Shown here piece after piece: positions 1 through 8,800 of a stretch of DNA of 64,000 bases. The notes beneath the pieces are model-generated. The model saw only the letters and a program-made list of their open reading frames with translations. It was not told where the DNA came from and searched no databases. Origin of the DNA: Candidatus Aenigmatarchaeota archaeon. GTDB lineage: Archaea > Aenigmatarchaeota > Aenigmatarchaeia > Aenigmatarchaeales > JACQIB01. The first letter of the stretch is position 1. Each line of letters opens with the position of its first letter. The stretch spans positions 1 through 64,000 of the forward strand of contig JACQIB010000004.1 in the NCBI GenBank assembly GCA_016198755.1, read 5' to 3'. A program made the translations under genes and the position numbers.

Positions 1-435
1 CGCTGCCGGTTTAGCTGGAGTAGCTGCTGTTGGAGTTGGTTATGCTGCTCTTAGAAACTCCAACAATAGAAAATATGGAAACTCCTCTGCCGGCCCCGGA
101 GAAAGATTAAAAACTTTCTGGAACAATGTTGCAAAAGAGGAAAAGTATTATAATGAAGTTAGGGTTCCTGAAATAAATAAAAGGCAGGCTGAGATTGAAT
201 CTATTATAAAGGGGTTTCAGGAACAGGCTAGGAAGAAGAAAGAGAAGGAAGAACTGGAGAAGGTTGCTGAGCAGGTTGCCTGGGTGAATAAGCTGGCTGG
301 TTCAGGGAAATTATCTACTATGGAGGCTGCTAAGGAGTTGAGAGTTTTATCTGGGAGCGCTGGGATTGGGTATGAGAACTCCCAGAAACTGAGAAGCATG
401 AGCAATAAATTTTTAGAGATAGCAGAGGAGAATGA
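1..435 (+). repeat. Linker cassette shared by A, B and C (copy A)
   Basis: This stretch encodes the membrane segment and coiled coil of gene A. It aligns without gaps to the reverse strand of gene C (18437-18871) at roughly 95% identity by eye, with the first 90 or so bases identical. Bases from about 68 to 376 also match gene B (7677-7985) closely. The cassette lies exactly between the ectodomain and the variable C-terminus, so recombination here would swap C-terminal ends between paralogues. Confidence 0.85.
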
Positions 436-3226
436 TAACAGGCAGAAACCTGTTAAAGAATTGCAGAATATTATGGAACTATATAAATCCGGAAAGCTCT
501 CTGCTGAGGATCTGGCAGCAAAGCTCTATAAACTTTCTAAAAATCCTTACCTGAGCTCTGAGTTAAAGGGTGAGATACTTGGAATAAGAGAGGAGATTTT
601 GAAGGCGCTGAGAGAACAGGGGAGAGGAAAAGAGCTCTCTATGGAACCCGATATAGAAAGTGTAAATCAACCCAGTATTCTGGGGGGTATAACAGGTGCG
701 GTTACTGGCTTTGGAAGCTGGGTGGGAAACGGGATAAACTGGCTTGCAAACAATGTTGGCGAACCAATAAATAAGGGAATAGACTGGGCAAAGGGAAAAC
801 TCTGGGGATATGCAGGGAAAGCAATAGGTGCAGGAGCTGGGTTTGTAAACAGTTCTTTGAACCTTGTTTCTACAGTCCCGTTTGTTGGTTCATCTATAAG
901 CAATTCTATTAGAAACACTATTCTAACTTCCCTCTCTGCTATAAATTCCTCTTTAACAAGCATACAAGATTCAATCCTTTCCAAATCAGACTGGATTGAA
1001 AAGACTTCTGATAGTTTGTCTGTTGCTGGAATGGGAATGATAGGGGCTGGCACAGCATCTATGATGACTGGCTTTGGAACTCCATTTGCTTTTCCAACAA
1101 TGATTGCAGGAGCTGGCATGCTGGCTGCAGGCTCTGTAATGGATGTTTCTGTCTGGGGAGCTAAAGAGAGCGCTGGTAAAGCAAATGGATGGGACAGATT
1201 AAGGGGATTGTTTGGAGCTTTAATGTTTGTGCCCGAGATTGGGGCTGCCGGGAAGGTTGGAAGTGTAGGTAAATTGGTAAAAGGTGGAAGAATGTTGGAT
1301 GAATTATCCAATCTAAAATATATTACTAAGGTTATACAAGATGGGAAAGCATTCTACAGACCACATTACTTAAACTTTATAGATTCAGTTAGTGAAACAG
1401 CAGGCAATGCTGTTAGAGTAACAGACAATTTGATACGGAAACTATTCAATGATCAATTACTGAAAAATCCATTTCTGCGCAAGGATATAGAAATATTAAT
1501 TGAGGAATCTGGGGGGAAGAAGGTTCTTGCAGAGACATTTGTTAAAACCGGCGGCTGGTATCTTGGAAACAAAATAGAAAAAATAATATTTTACAGGAAA
1601 GCGATGGAAAAATTCATAAAAGAGATGAAGGTCGATTCTATAGAATCAATAAGAACAATAATAGACCACGAACTGGGGCATGCAGCCAGTGTGGAAAGCA
1701 GTAAGTTCTGGGAGTTTTTCGGCTTTCCTGTTTCGGTAAGAGATTGGATATTAAATAACATTGTGGCAGATCATCCTGGAGTTTTGGAAGAAATATTGAT
1801 GGGCATAAGAGCGGCTGATAATGATATGTCCAGAATAGATATTGTACATAAGATTGAGGATAGTCTAGGAGGCAAATATATGGAAAATTTTGATTTTGTT
1901 AAGCAGGCAATAAGAGAATTAGAAGGTAAAGCAGCTTCTTCTGGCGGACAGTTTAAGGAAGATTTGTTATATTCTGCCAGAAAACTTGAGGGGCTGATGG
2001 AAAAGTATAAGTTGGAAGGCAAAATATTACCTATATTGGGAGCATTGGGTTTGGGTTCTTTGTTTGGCGGGAAGAAAGATGGCAAAAGTGAAAATAATGT
2101 TGGGGGTTTTGAGGACTCTTCCCTAAAGCTCAGAAAAGATTCTCCAGAGGCTGCTAGGAGGGATGACGAATATAACTGGAAAAATATTCTGGCTGCCATT
2201 GGAGGTGTATTGGGAGCAATATTGTTGGGTGCAACAACAATAACATGTAATGGAGCATCGTTGTTATGTCCTGTATTAGAGCCCCCCATAACTGTGACAG
2301 GAACTGTTTTTGACAGTCTCCACAACCCGCTTTATTCCACAAGTGTGTTATTGCATGGTAGTGGGGATATTAATAAAACTCTTACACAACAGAGCGGTAA
2401 TTTTGATGTAATAGGTTATCATAATGGAACTATAACAGCAAAAGCGGAGCTAAAATACTTCCCCAATGGATTGAATTCCGCTGGCCCAGCAATAGAAATG
2501 CTAAAAATAAACAGCCATAATGCAGACTGGTCGGAAACACAAACTGAAACAGTTTCTAACGAGCAGCACGTAATGAATCAAACCTATACTATAGATTTCA
2601 CGTTCTCTCACGATCAGGGAGGAAATGCATATTATGGGTTGCAAAATTCTTATGATTACTGGAGAAACCACGAGACAGCAAATAGGATTTCAGCTTTCGT
2701 GAACGATCCTAGACCTGCTACAGCATATTATTGCCTCGATAAAGACAAGACATTACCTTATAAATGTACAGCAAGTAACGAAATTCACTTTTCAACTGCA
2801 TACCAGACATATGTTCTTGGACTCCACGAGTACGGTCACTCAATATCGCACAATTGGGGCCTGCCTGGTGGGCATGAAGAGCAACCAAATCCAATAGAAG
2901 AATCCTGGGCAGATTTCGTAATTGCATTGGTTCAAAATAATTCATATATAGGTGAGCCATACAATCTGGATATAAAAAATGCCAGAAATGCATCTGCATG
3001 GGGAAGGGAGTGGGCACTTGCAGGTGTAATGTGGGATTTGGAGCAGGAGAAACAGGGGGTTGTGTACGATACTTTAAAACCCAAGGATGATAAAGAAAAA
3101 ACAACTACACTGGAAATTTTGTATAATAAATTTAATAGCAAAGGCGGAATACCATCTAATGATATCTGCCGTATATTTAAAAAACATGGTTTTAATGCAA
3201 CTGCATGGGATCAAAGTTGTGTGTGA
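2..3226 (+). CDS. Polymorphic-toxin-like protein A with two metallopeptidase motifs (5' end outside window)
   Basis: The frame is open to the left edge, so the ectodomain and signal peptide lie outside the window; the first in-frame ATG (284) is internal, because the residues before it match paralogues B and C. Visible in order: a membrane segment (about 2-50), a charged coiled coil (about 100-430), hydrophobic glycine-rich stretches (690-1150) resembling pre-toxin regions of bacterial polymorphic toxins, a HELGH motif (1667-1681) followed by an acidic LEE stretch, another membrane segment (2180-2260), a carboxypeptidase-regulatory/CnaB-like beta domain (2285-2460), and a second motif HEYGH (2825-2839) followed by EESWAD as a likely third zinc ligand. 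The first peptidase domain resembles the C-terminus of gene D; the second is unique here. The toxin role is inferred from architecture; the zinc-peptidase motifs are seen directly. Confidence 0.75.
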   Translation, partial: AAGLAGVAAVGVGYAALRNSNNRKYGNSSAGPGERLKTFWNNVAKEEKYYNEVRVPEINKRQAEIESIIKGFQEQARKKKEKEELEKVAEQVAWVNKLAGSGKLSTMEAAKELRVLSGSAGIGYENSQKLRSMSNKFLEIAEENDNRQKPVKELQNIMELYKSGKLSAEDLAAKLYKLSKNPYLSSELKGEILGIREEILKALREQGRGKELSMEPDIESVNQPSILGGITGAVTGFGSWVGNGINWLANNVGEPINKGIDWAKGKLWGYAGKAIGAGAGFVNSSLNLVSTVPFVGSSISNSIRNTILTSLSAINSSLTSIQDSILSKSDWIEKTSDSLSVAGMGMIGAGTASMMTGFGTPFAFPTMIAGAGMLAAGSVMDVSVWGAKESAGKANGWDRLRGLFGALMFVPEIGAAGKVGSVGKLVKGGRMLDELSNLKYITKVIQDGKAFYRPHYLNFIDSVSETAGNAVRVTDNLIRKLFNDQLLKNPFLRKDIEILIEESGGKKVLAETFVKTGGWYLGNKIEKIIFYRKAMEKFIKEMKVDSIESIRTIIDHELGHAASVESSKFWEFFGFPVSVRDWILNNIVADHPGVLEEILMGIRAADNDMSRIDIVHKIEDSLGGKYMENFDFVKQAIRELEGKAASSGGQFKEDLLYSARKLEGLMEKYKLEGKILPILGALGLGSLFGGKKDGKSENNVGGFEDSSLKLRKDSPEAARRDDEYNWKNILAAIGGVLGAILLGATTITCNGASLLCPVLEPPITVTGTVFDSLHNPLYSTSVLLHGSGDINKTLTQQSGNFDVIGYHNGTITAKAELKYFPNGLNSAGPAIEMLKINSHNADWSETQTETVSNEQHVMNQTYTIDFTFSHDQGGNAYYGLQNSYDYWRNHETANRISAFVNDPRPATAYYCLDKDKTLPYKCTASNEIHFSTAYQTYVLGLHEYGHSISHNWGLPGGHEEQPNPIEESWADFVIALVQNNSYIGEPYNLDIKNARNASAWGREWALAGVMWDLEQEKQGVVYDTLKPKDDKEKTTTLEILYNKFNSKGGIPSNDICRIFKKHGFNATAWDQSCV

Positions 3227-3232
3227 TTATTA

Positions 3233-3964
3233 ATGATTAAAAAATTGCTTGGAAGCACTGTTCTCGTCTCTATTATAATACTAATATTTTACATCTATCT
3301 TAATTTACAGACCGAGAGCTCTGGCTACTGGAAGCCAGATAAAGCCGAACAGGCTAAACAGCTGGAAACACTAAAACAGATTTATACAGAACGTAACAAC
3401 TGGAGTGCTAGTATAGGTCTAACAGATCATGAAATTCCGAGACGAGTAATATCTGCGGATTATAAACGTATTTATGATAGAGAACTACTCAAAATAATTG
3501 ACGAAAAAACTGCCATTAAGATGGCTACAGATATTATGCAAAACAACCACTCCTATTTTGGCGTGCCTAAAGATCTTAAGATGAAAAACGAAGTTAGAAA
3601 TATCGGTTTTGGAACTTGGGTAATAACATATGAACCACAAACTTATAAGGATTTACAGATTTGTAATGCACAGGATAGTGGTGGGATGTCAATTGATGCA
3701 GACGGTGTTATAACAGATATAGGATTTGTTTGGTATCCCAACCTGACAGCCCCCACTAGACCTAAACTGACAGATGAACAGATAGGCAAAATAGTGGGAG
3801 CACCCCTCGGATGGCTACATGATGGGAAGCTCTGTATTTTTCCCAAGTGGCACCCTGAAGGGGAATATTGGACTTACCATTTGGCAAAGGATTATGGGGG
3901 CCCTATAATAGACACATGGACAGGGGAGACTTTGAAGGAACCGAGACCTCCAATAATAGATTAA
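3233..3964 (+). CDS. Membrane-anchored PepSY-like protein, candidate inhibitor/immunity protein of A
   Basis: This 243-residue protein starts 6 nt after gene A. Residues 5-25 form one hydrophobic N-terminal anchor; the rest is predicted outside the membrane. Two stretches look PepSY-like: about 85-165 (a TAIKMA helix, then GTWVITYE and IDADGVITDI) and about 180-235 (a helix, then WTYHL and IIDTWTGETL). PepSY domains are known from propeptides that inhibit metallopeptidases, which fits a position directly behind a gene with two zinc-peptidase motifs. An outward-facing inhibitor would protect the producing cell or its kin. The PepSY call is by eye and moderate; the immunity role is inference. 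It could instead be an unrelated lipid-facing accessory protein. Confidence 0.55.
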   Translation: MIKKLLGSTVLVSIIILIFYIYLNLQTESSGYWKPDKAEQAKQLETLKQIYTERNNWSASIGLTDHEIPRRVISADYKRIYDRELLKIIDEKTAIKMATDIMQNNHSYFGVPKDLKMKNEVRNIGFGTWVITYEPQTYKDLQICNAQDSGGMSIDADGVITDIGFVWYPNLTAPTRPKLTDEQIGKIVGAPLGWLHDGKLCIFPKWHPEGEYWTYHLAKDYGGPIIDTWTGETLKEPRPPIID

Positions 3965-4513
3965 GTGATATGCATGCTGTATGTATCGAAAATGCGGAAA
4001 GATCCTATGTTTGGTTTATTGAAAAAGCTGGATATGTCACTTACCCTAAACAGTGGAAATAAAACTGAAATAAATCTGGAGTATGAAAGGGAGTGGGACT
4101 ACAATTATTGGGACTACAATATAATGTATAATGCGAGCGCTATACTGAAAGATTTTAACACTATAAAACACCCGGAGCATATACATTCTTATATTTCTAT
4201 GGAAGAAATTAAATATAAAAATGTTAAGGATAAGATAATTAAGAATCTTACATGGCCAAGGCTTATTGGGATTGGCTTCGTGCCGAATAGGCGTGAGGCG
4301 TTGGCCGCAGCAGCAATTATAGTTAAAAGCAAAGCAATGAAAGACCAACCTAATCTAAAGCCGAATTTAAGTGGTTCTGATATATGTAAAATTTTAAAAG
4401 TAAATGAGAGAAAAATTAGAAAGCTAGTTTCTTCAATGGGTGGGAAGATGCTTTTAAAATCATCCCCACGTTCATGTAAAGTATCTTCATGTAAGGTACC
4501 TACGAAGTTTTAA
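3965..4513 (+). CDS. Hypothetical protein with a possible TFB-like cyclin fold
   Basis: A GTG start directly abuts the stop of the PepSY-like gene; ATG codons at 3974 and 3992 are alternatives. The 182-residue product has an unremarkable N-terminal half. Residues about 90-160 resemble the second cyclin repeat of transcription factor B: a helix, a conserved-looking NRREALAAAAII segment, then a helix-turn-helix-like SDICKILKVNERKIRKL. Full TFB has a zinc ribbon and two cyclin repeats, and these are absent. The DNA is more A+T-rich than that of gene A. It may be the third gene of module A, either a regulator or a decayed TFB fragment. The function is not established. Confidence 0.45.
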   Translation: MICMLYVSKMRKDPMFGLLKKLDMSLTLNSGNKTEINLEYEREWDYNYWDYNIMYNASAILKDFNTIKHPEHIHSYISMEEIKYKNVKDKIIKNLTWPRLIGIGFVPNRREALAAAAIIVKSKAMKDQPNLKPNLSGSDICKILKVNERKIRKLVSSMGGKMLLKSSPRSCKVSSCKVPTKF

Positions 4514-4559
4514 CTCCCCACATCAGCCTACTTTATTAGAAATAGCAAATTTACATGTA

Positions 4560-4609
4560 TATAGCCGTTGGTAGCTCTAACCTTCCACATGTTCGTCAAT
4601 TGTACGCGA
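4560..4609 (+). repeat. Module-end element, copy 1 (after module A)
   Basis: About 50 nt with the core GCCGTTGGTAGCTCTAAC, then a spacer, then CAATTGTA. It aligns without gaps to the minus-strand copy at 15483-15531 and, with a 2 nt gap, to 12172-12217. All three copies follow a toxin-like gene and its small genes and point the same way relative to that gene. It is not recognised as any known repeat. It could be a recombination site, a 3' UTR structure or a relic of duplication. Confidence 0.7.
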
Positions 4610-4664
4610 ATAGATGATTATCCATAAGTAAGTGTCCACTCACCGCAATAGCCACTTGCTCACC

Positions 4665-4672
4665 TTTAAATA
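4665..4672 (+). promoter_or_regulatory. TATA box of the tail-fibre-like gene
   Basis: TTTAAATA centred 26 nt before the ATG at 4695. This implies a leaderless transcript and supports that start over a longer open frame from 4632. Confidence 0.7.
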
Positions 4673-4694
4673 TCTAAATACCCTAAAATCTAGA

Positions 4695-5672
4695 ATGAAA
4701 TCTATACTAAAGCTGGCTATTCCTGTTCTTGTAATAGCTGTTTTTATATCATCCATAGCTGTTGCCCAAACAACACTGGAAAAGCAAATACCAATTAAAG
4801 GAAAGTTAACAACCACAACAGGCACCCCTCTCGAGGGTAAATATAACTTTGTATTTGAAATTTTTGATGCTGCAACAGAAGGGAACTCTCTCTGGTCTGA
4901 AACAAAGCAGATATCTGTTACAAAGGGGATTTGGAGCACAAACCTTGGTTCCACAACACCTCTCCCATTCACTATAGCCACTGAAAAACAGCTCTATATT
5001 GAAATAACAGCCAACAGCAAAAAATACAGCCCTCGTTCCCCTATTTACACAGGCCTAACCTCCCGCGACCTTACTCTCCCAAACAGCATTGGAACAGCAG
5101 AGATAAAAACAGACTATGGCATTTTGAGCAAAATAACAGGCAGCCTTTTCACCCTTGTGAATAATGTTTTCAATTTTGCTGGCTCCCTTACCAGCTCAGG
5201 CACAGTAACAGCCTCTAAGCTTGTAGGCAACGCTTCTTCTGGAAACGCAATAGAAGCCTATGGCACAGTTTCAATCAAGTCCAGCCCCACTGCCCAGACC
5301 GGAACCCTGAATATTGGTTCAGGCTCCATTGCCTATACTGCAAACGCATGGACAATAACACCTGGCTTATCCACTGCAAATATACAAGACAATTCCATAA
5401 CCCGCAGCAAAGTCAGTTCTAGTTTTATTCAGGCAGGGAGTGCGACTGTGCTATCAGCTGGTAGCTTGGATATACCATTTCCAACGGCATTTGGTGGCAC
5501 ACCTAACATAGTATGCACAACACAAACAACAAACAGCTATTGCGTTGTAAAAAATCCAAGTTCTGGCACACTTTCTACTGGATTTAAAGCCAACGTTTAC
5601 ATAGACTCAGGTAGCGGTGCAACCTACCCCTCTGGTGGCATAGTGATAAACTGGATCGCAGTCGGAGCCTAA
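4695..5672 (+). CDS. Secreted tail-fibre-like repeat protein
   Basis: The 325-residue product begins with a signal peptide (residues 1-25, ending AVAQ). Residues about 30-125 form a beta domain of a type common at the N-terminus of bacterial secreted and tail-fibre-like proteins (a G.L....GTPL.G motif, then a LWSE strand and a TPLPF turn). The rest is Ser/Thr/Gly-rich repetitive beta sequence ending in a small globular C-terminus. The start at 4695 follows from the signal peptide and the TATA box 26 nt upstream. It is a paralogue of the 43266-44270 product in its N-terminal domain. It lies between modules A and B. Probable cell-surface or adhesive role; ligand unknown. Confidence 0.7.
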   Translation: MKSILKLAIPVLVIAVFISSIAVAQTTLEKQIPIKGKLTTTTGTPLEGKYNFVFEIFDAATEGNSLWSETKQISVTKGIWSTNLGSTTPLPFTIATEKQLYIEITANSKKYSPRSPIYTGLTSRDLTLPNSIGTAEIKTDYGILSKITGSLFTLVNNVFNFAGSLTSSGTVTASKLVGNASSGNAIEAYGTVSIKSSPTAQTGTLNIGSGSIAYTANAWTITPGLSTANIQDNSITRSKVSSSFIQAGSATVLSAGSLDIPFPTAFGGTPNIVCTTQTTNSYCVVKNPSSGTLSTGFKANVYIDSGSGATYPSGGIVINWIAVGA

Positions 5673-5685
5673 ATTCTGACATTTA

Positions 5686-5706
5686 TTTACTCTCCCCGCG
5701 AGTAAA
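5686..5706. promoter_or_regulatory. Palindrome upstream of gene B
   Basis: TTTACTC and GAGTAAA form 7 nt inverted arms around a 7 nt centre, ending about 16 nt before the TATA-like box at 5723. A related palindrome occupies the same place upstream of gene C (20333-20358). Candidate operator for the toxin-like genes; a hairpin terminator of the preceding gene is the alternative. Confidence 0.4.
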
Positions 5707-5722
5707 ATATCCCAAACCCAGC

Positions 5723-5730
5723 TTTTTAAC
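5723..5730 (+). promoter_or_regulatory. TATA-like box of module B
   Basis: TTTTTAAC centred about 26 nt before an ATG at 5752. The whole upstream region aligns with that of gene C, where TTTAAATA (20311-20318) holds the same position. Confidence 0.5.
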
Positions 5731-5751
5731 CTTTTCCGTTCCATATTATCT

Positions 5752-5838
5752 ATGCTCAGTAGTAATACGACAGACAACGTGCAGAGGATGCCTTTTTATT
5801 CCAGAAAAACCATTTCTCTTTTGGGGTTCAGAGTATGA
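5752..5838 (+). CDS. Short upstream reading frame coupled to gene B by ATGA overlap
   Basis: A 28-codon frame starts at the predicted transcript start (26 nt after the TATA-like box). Its stop overlaps the start of gene B as ATGA, the classic arrangement for translational coupling. In gene C the aligned leader is in frame with the main gene and would add 24 residues before the signal peptide. Whether the peptide is made, or the segment is simply a 5' leader, cannot be told from sequence. Confidence 0.35.
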   Translation: MLSSNTTDNVQRMPFYSRKTISLLGFRV

Positions 5839-8800
5839 ACAAATTATTTTGTATAGTGGCAGCTACCCTCTTCCTTTTAACTATACCAACTGTTTCCTTT
5901 GCCCTAGATCCTTCTATACCAGACAATAATTGGAGAGTTTTTGTTTCCCATGCGTACGGGGCAATAAACCCTGGTCCAGACTGGAATAAACTAAATTATA
6001 ATGACAGTTCTTATGTTTCGGTAATTAACGGAGAAGGGTGGACAACAAAAACGAGCGGAACAGAGCCGATGGGAACCACAGGCAGCGATTCAATTTACTT
6101 TAGAAAGTGGATAGACTGGAGCGGGCAGGATTTGTGGTTGAAATCTTGGGATGGGTATGGTGGGGAGTGTTTTGTTAACGAGCAAAGGGTAGCGGAGAAG
6201 CACTTCTATCTATCCAAATACCTGAAGCCAGGGAAAAACCTGATAGCCTGCTATATTATTGGACCAGGCATGGACGGTATTATGTCTACTTTTTATGGGA
6301 ACCTTATTACAGTTTCTGATAACCAGATAGCCTGGTCCAATGACTGGACAGACTGGTATCTTACTGACAGGCCTGTTACTACAGGAACAGAGGGCAAGTA
6401 TTATTATTGCTATAATGGGAATTGCAAGGAAACGGGTTTCTGGGCCTCTGCCTGGCCCTGGTCCACCGGCGGAGGAACGGCTTTCAAGAAATCAATCTAT
6501 CTTTCTAGCACAAACAACTCTTATCTTCTGGTTGGGTCGAACGTTGGCACTGGTGGGTTCTGGTGCTCTGTAAACGGAGATTGGACAAAACCGGATTCCC
6601 TTGTAGGCTTTTCCCAAAACACACATGAAAAGTACAATTTAATTGCTGATGTTTCCACAAAAGTAAAGCCTGGCTTGAATATAGTAACCTGCTTTATCTC
6701 CACTTATTCTGAACCAAATCCCTATCCAAAGGGTTTTAAAAAGTTTGATATGAATTTTGTGCAGTTGCCCGTTAAATCTGATATAACTGGACTGGCAGAA
6801 TATTCTGTTCCGATAGATGATGCAACAATAACTGCTTTGGTTTCCGGTTCTGGCAATACTACAGTATATGCTGAGCTGTTAAAGGGAACACGGTCTATAG
6901 ATAAGATAGAAACAGATACTGTTCTGGCTGGTACAGGAACAGTTAAACTAACATTGGATGTTTCAAAGGATAAAGCTGTCCAGTCCAGCAGGAATACATG
7001 GAAATACTATGTTGTAAACCATCTCAATCCTGTTCCCAGCTCAGACTGGTATAAAATTGGTTTCGATGCAGAATCCTGGGGAGATACTGATATGCCTACA
7101 TCTGCTGGAGGAGGGCCACTATTTATAAGGAAAATATTATATTTAGAAAAGCCCATTGATATTAAACTGAAAGCATGGGAGGGATATGCTGGATATTGTT
7201 TCGTAAATGAAAACAGAGTGGAGGGGCAGAATATACAGATAGGGCAATACCTAAGGGCAGGGGAGAATGTTATTGCATGTTCAATCTGGGGTCCGGGGAG
7301 GGACGGGATAACAACAACTTTCTATGGAGAACCTGTTCTACCACCTACCTATACTGTTTTATCCAATAGTTTTGGAGATTGGTTTATTGTTAACAGCACC
7401 GAAAGTCCAATTCTTTCCCTTACTGAACCAAAAAAGTATTCTGTTAAAATAACAGCTGTTTATAATGAGTATGGGATTTCCAAATCTGCAAACTACCCAA
7501 TCGAGTTTACAGAAACCCCAATTGTTCTGCCAATAACTGGAAACCCGTTTGTTCAGGATACTGGATCGGGCGGTAACACAGGAACAAGTTCTAGTTCCAG
7601 TTCTTCTGCAATACCGCTTGCTTTAGGTTTAACAGCAGTGGGTGCTGTTGGCGCTGGGTATGTTGCTCTGAATGGAAGGAAATATGGAAACTCCTCTGCC
7701 GGCCCCGGAGAAAGATTAAAAACTTTCTGGAACAATATTGGAAAAGAGGAAAAGTATTATAATGAGATTAGGCTACCTGAAATAAATAAAAGGCAGGCAG
7801 AGATTGAGTCTATTATAAAAGGGTTTCAGGAACAGGCTAAAAGAAAGAAAGAAGCGGAGGAACTGGAGAAGGTTGCTCAGCAGGTTGCTTGGGTGAATAA
7901 ACTGGCCGGCTCTGGAAAGTTATCCACTATTGAGGCTGCTAAGGAGTTTAGGTTATTGGCTGGGACTGCTGGGATTGGGGCTGGAGCTTCCAGCGCTCTC
8001 TGGCAGGCTAGCTCAAATTTATTGGAGGAACAAACCGTCAAACCCCCAAAAAATAACCAGAGCTACCTATACTCCACATCATCTACTACAGCAGTCTATG
8101 ATCCATATTTGGAACAAGGCCCCACAAGTGCAGAATACCTGTCGAGCGGAATCAATTGGTTTGTTAATGCCATGTGGGATAAGTTTGACTGGGTTACTGG
8201 GAAAGCAACAGGATTTGCAAAGGATGTTTACAATACTCTAAAGCCACTTCCGCTAATAGGTCCACTTGTAAGCTGGGCTGGTCCTCCAGTAGCCGGCACT
8301 GTTTATTGGGCATATGATACGGCGGACAATTACATATATGCTAACAGGAATACTATAGCCGGGGTTAGTGTTGGGCTTAGCGTGACTGGGATAGGGTTTA
8401 TGGTCATTAGCATGGCTGCTGCCCCTGAGGCTGGAGCAGCGGCTGGGCCTTATGGGCTTGCATTTGACACTAGTTTGTTTGCTATCGGAGCTATAGCAAC
8501 TGCAGCTGGGGGTGTTATAGATGTGGCTCTTGGAAATTCCTATCTCAGAAGAAAGGAGAGAGTAGAGGGTACTGTACTTTTGATTAGCGGTTTCATGAGC
8601 TTTATACCTAGTGGGGCAGTAGAGAGAAAAGGACTGGAAATTATTGCAGAAAATACACTGAAACAGATTGGAAAAGAGGGTTCTGTAAGGCTTGTCAGTA
8701 GATGGGGGAAATATGCAGAATGGGCTGCACTATACCTGAAACATAACGGGAGGGCTGTTACAGAGGAGGAGATAGAAATGCTTGTCAAGAGCCGCATAGG

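Noticed and set aside
284-3226. Start of gene A at the first ATG, 284.
   Set aside because: The upstream codons back to the edge are in frame and match the linker of B and C, so the gene begins outside the window.
4552-4612. Module-end element as a tRNA gene (it contains GGTAGCTC and GTTCG-like strings).
   Set aside because: No acceptor stem, anticodon arm or correct spacing can be drawn, and the other two copies do not keep the tRNA-like strings.
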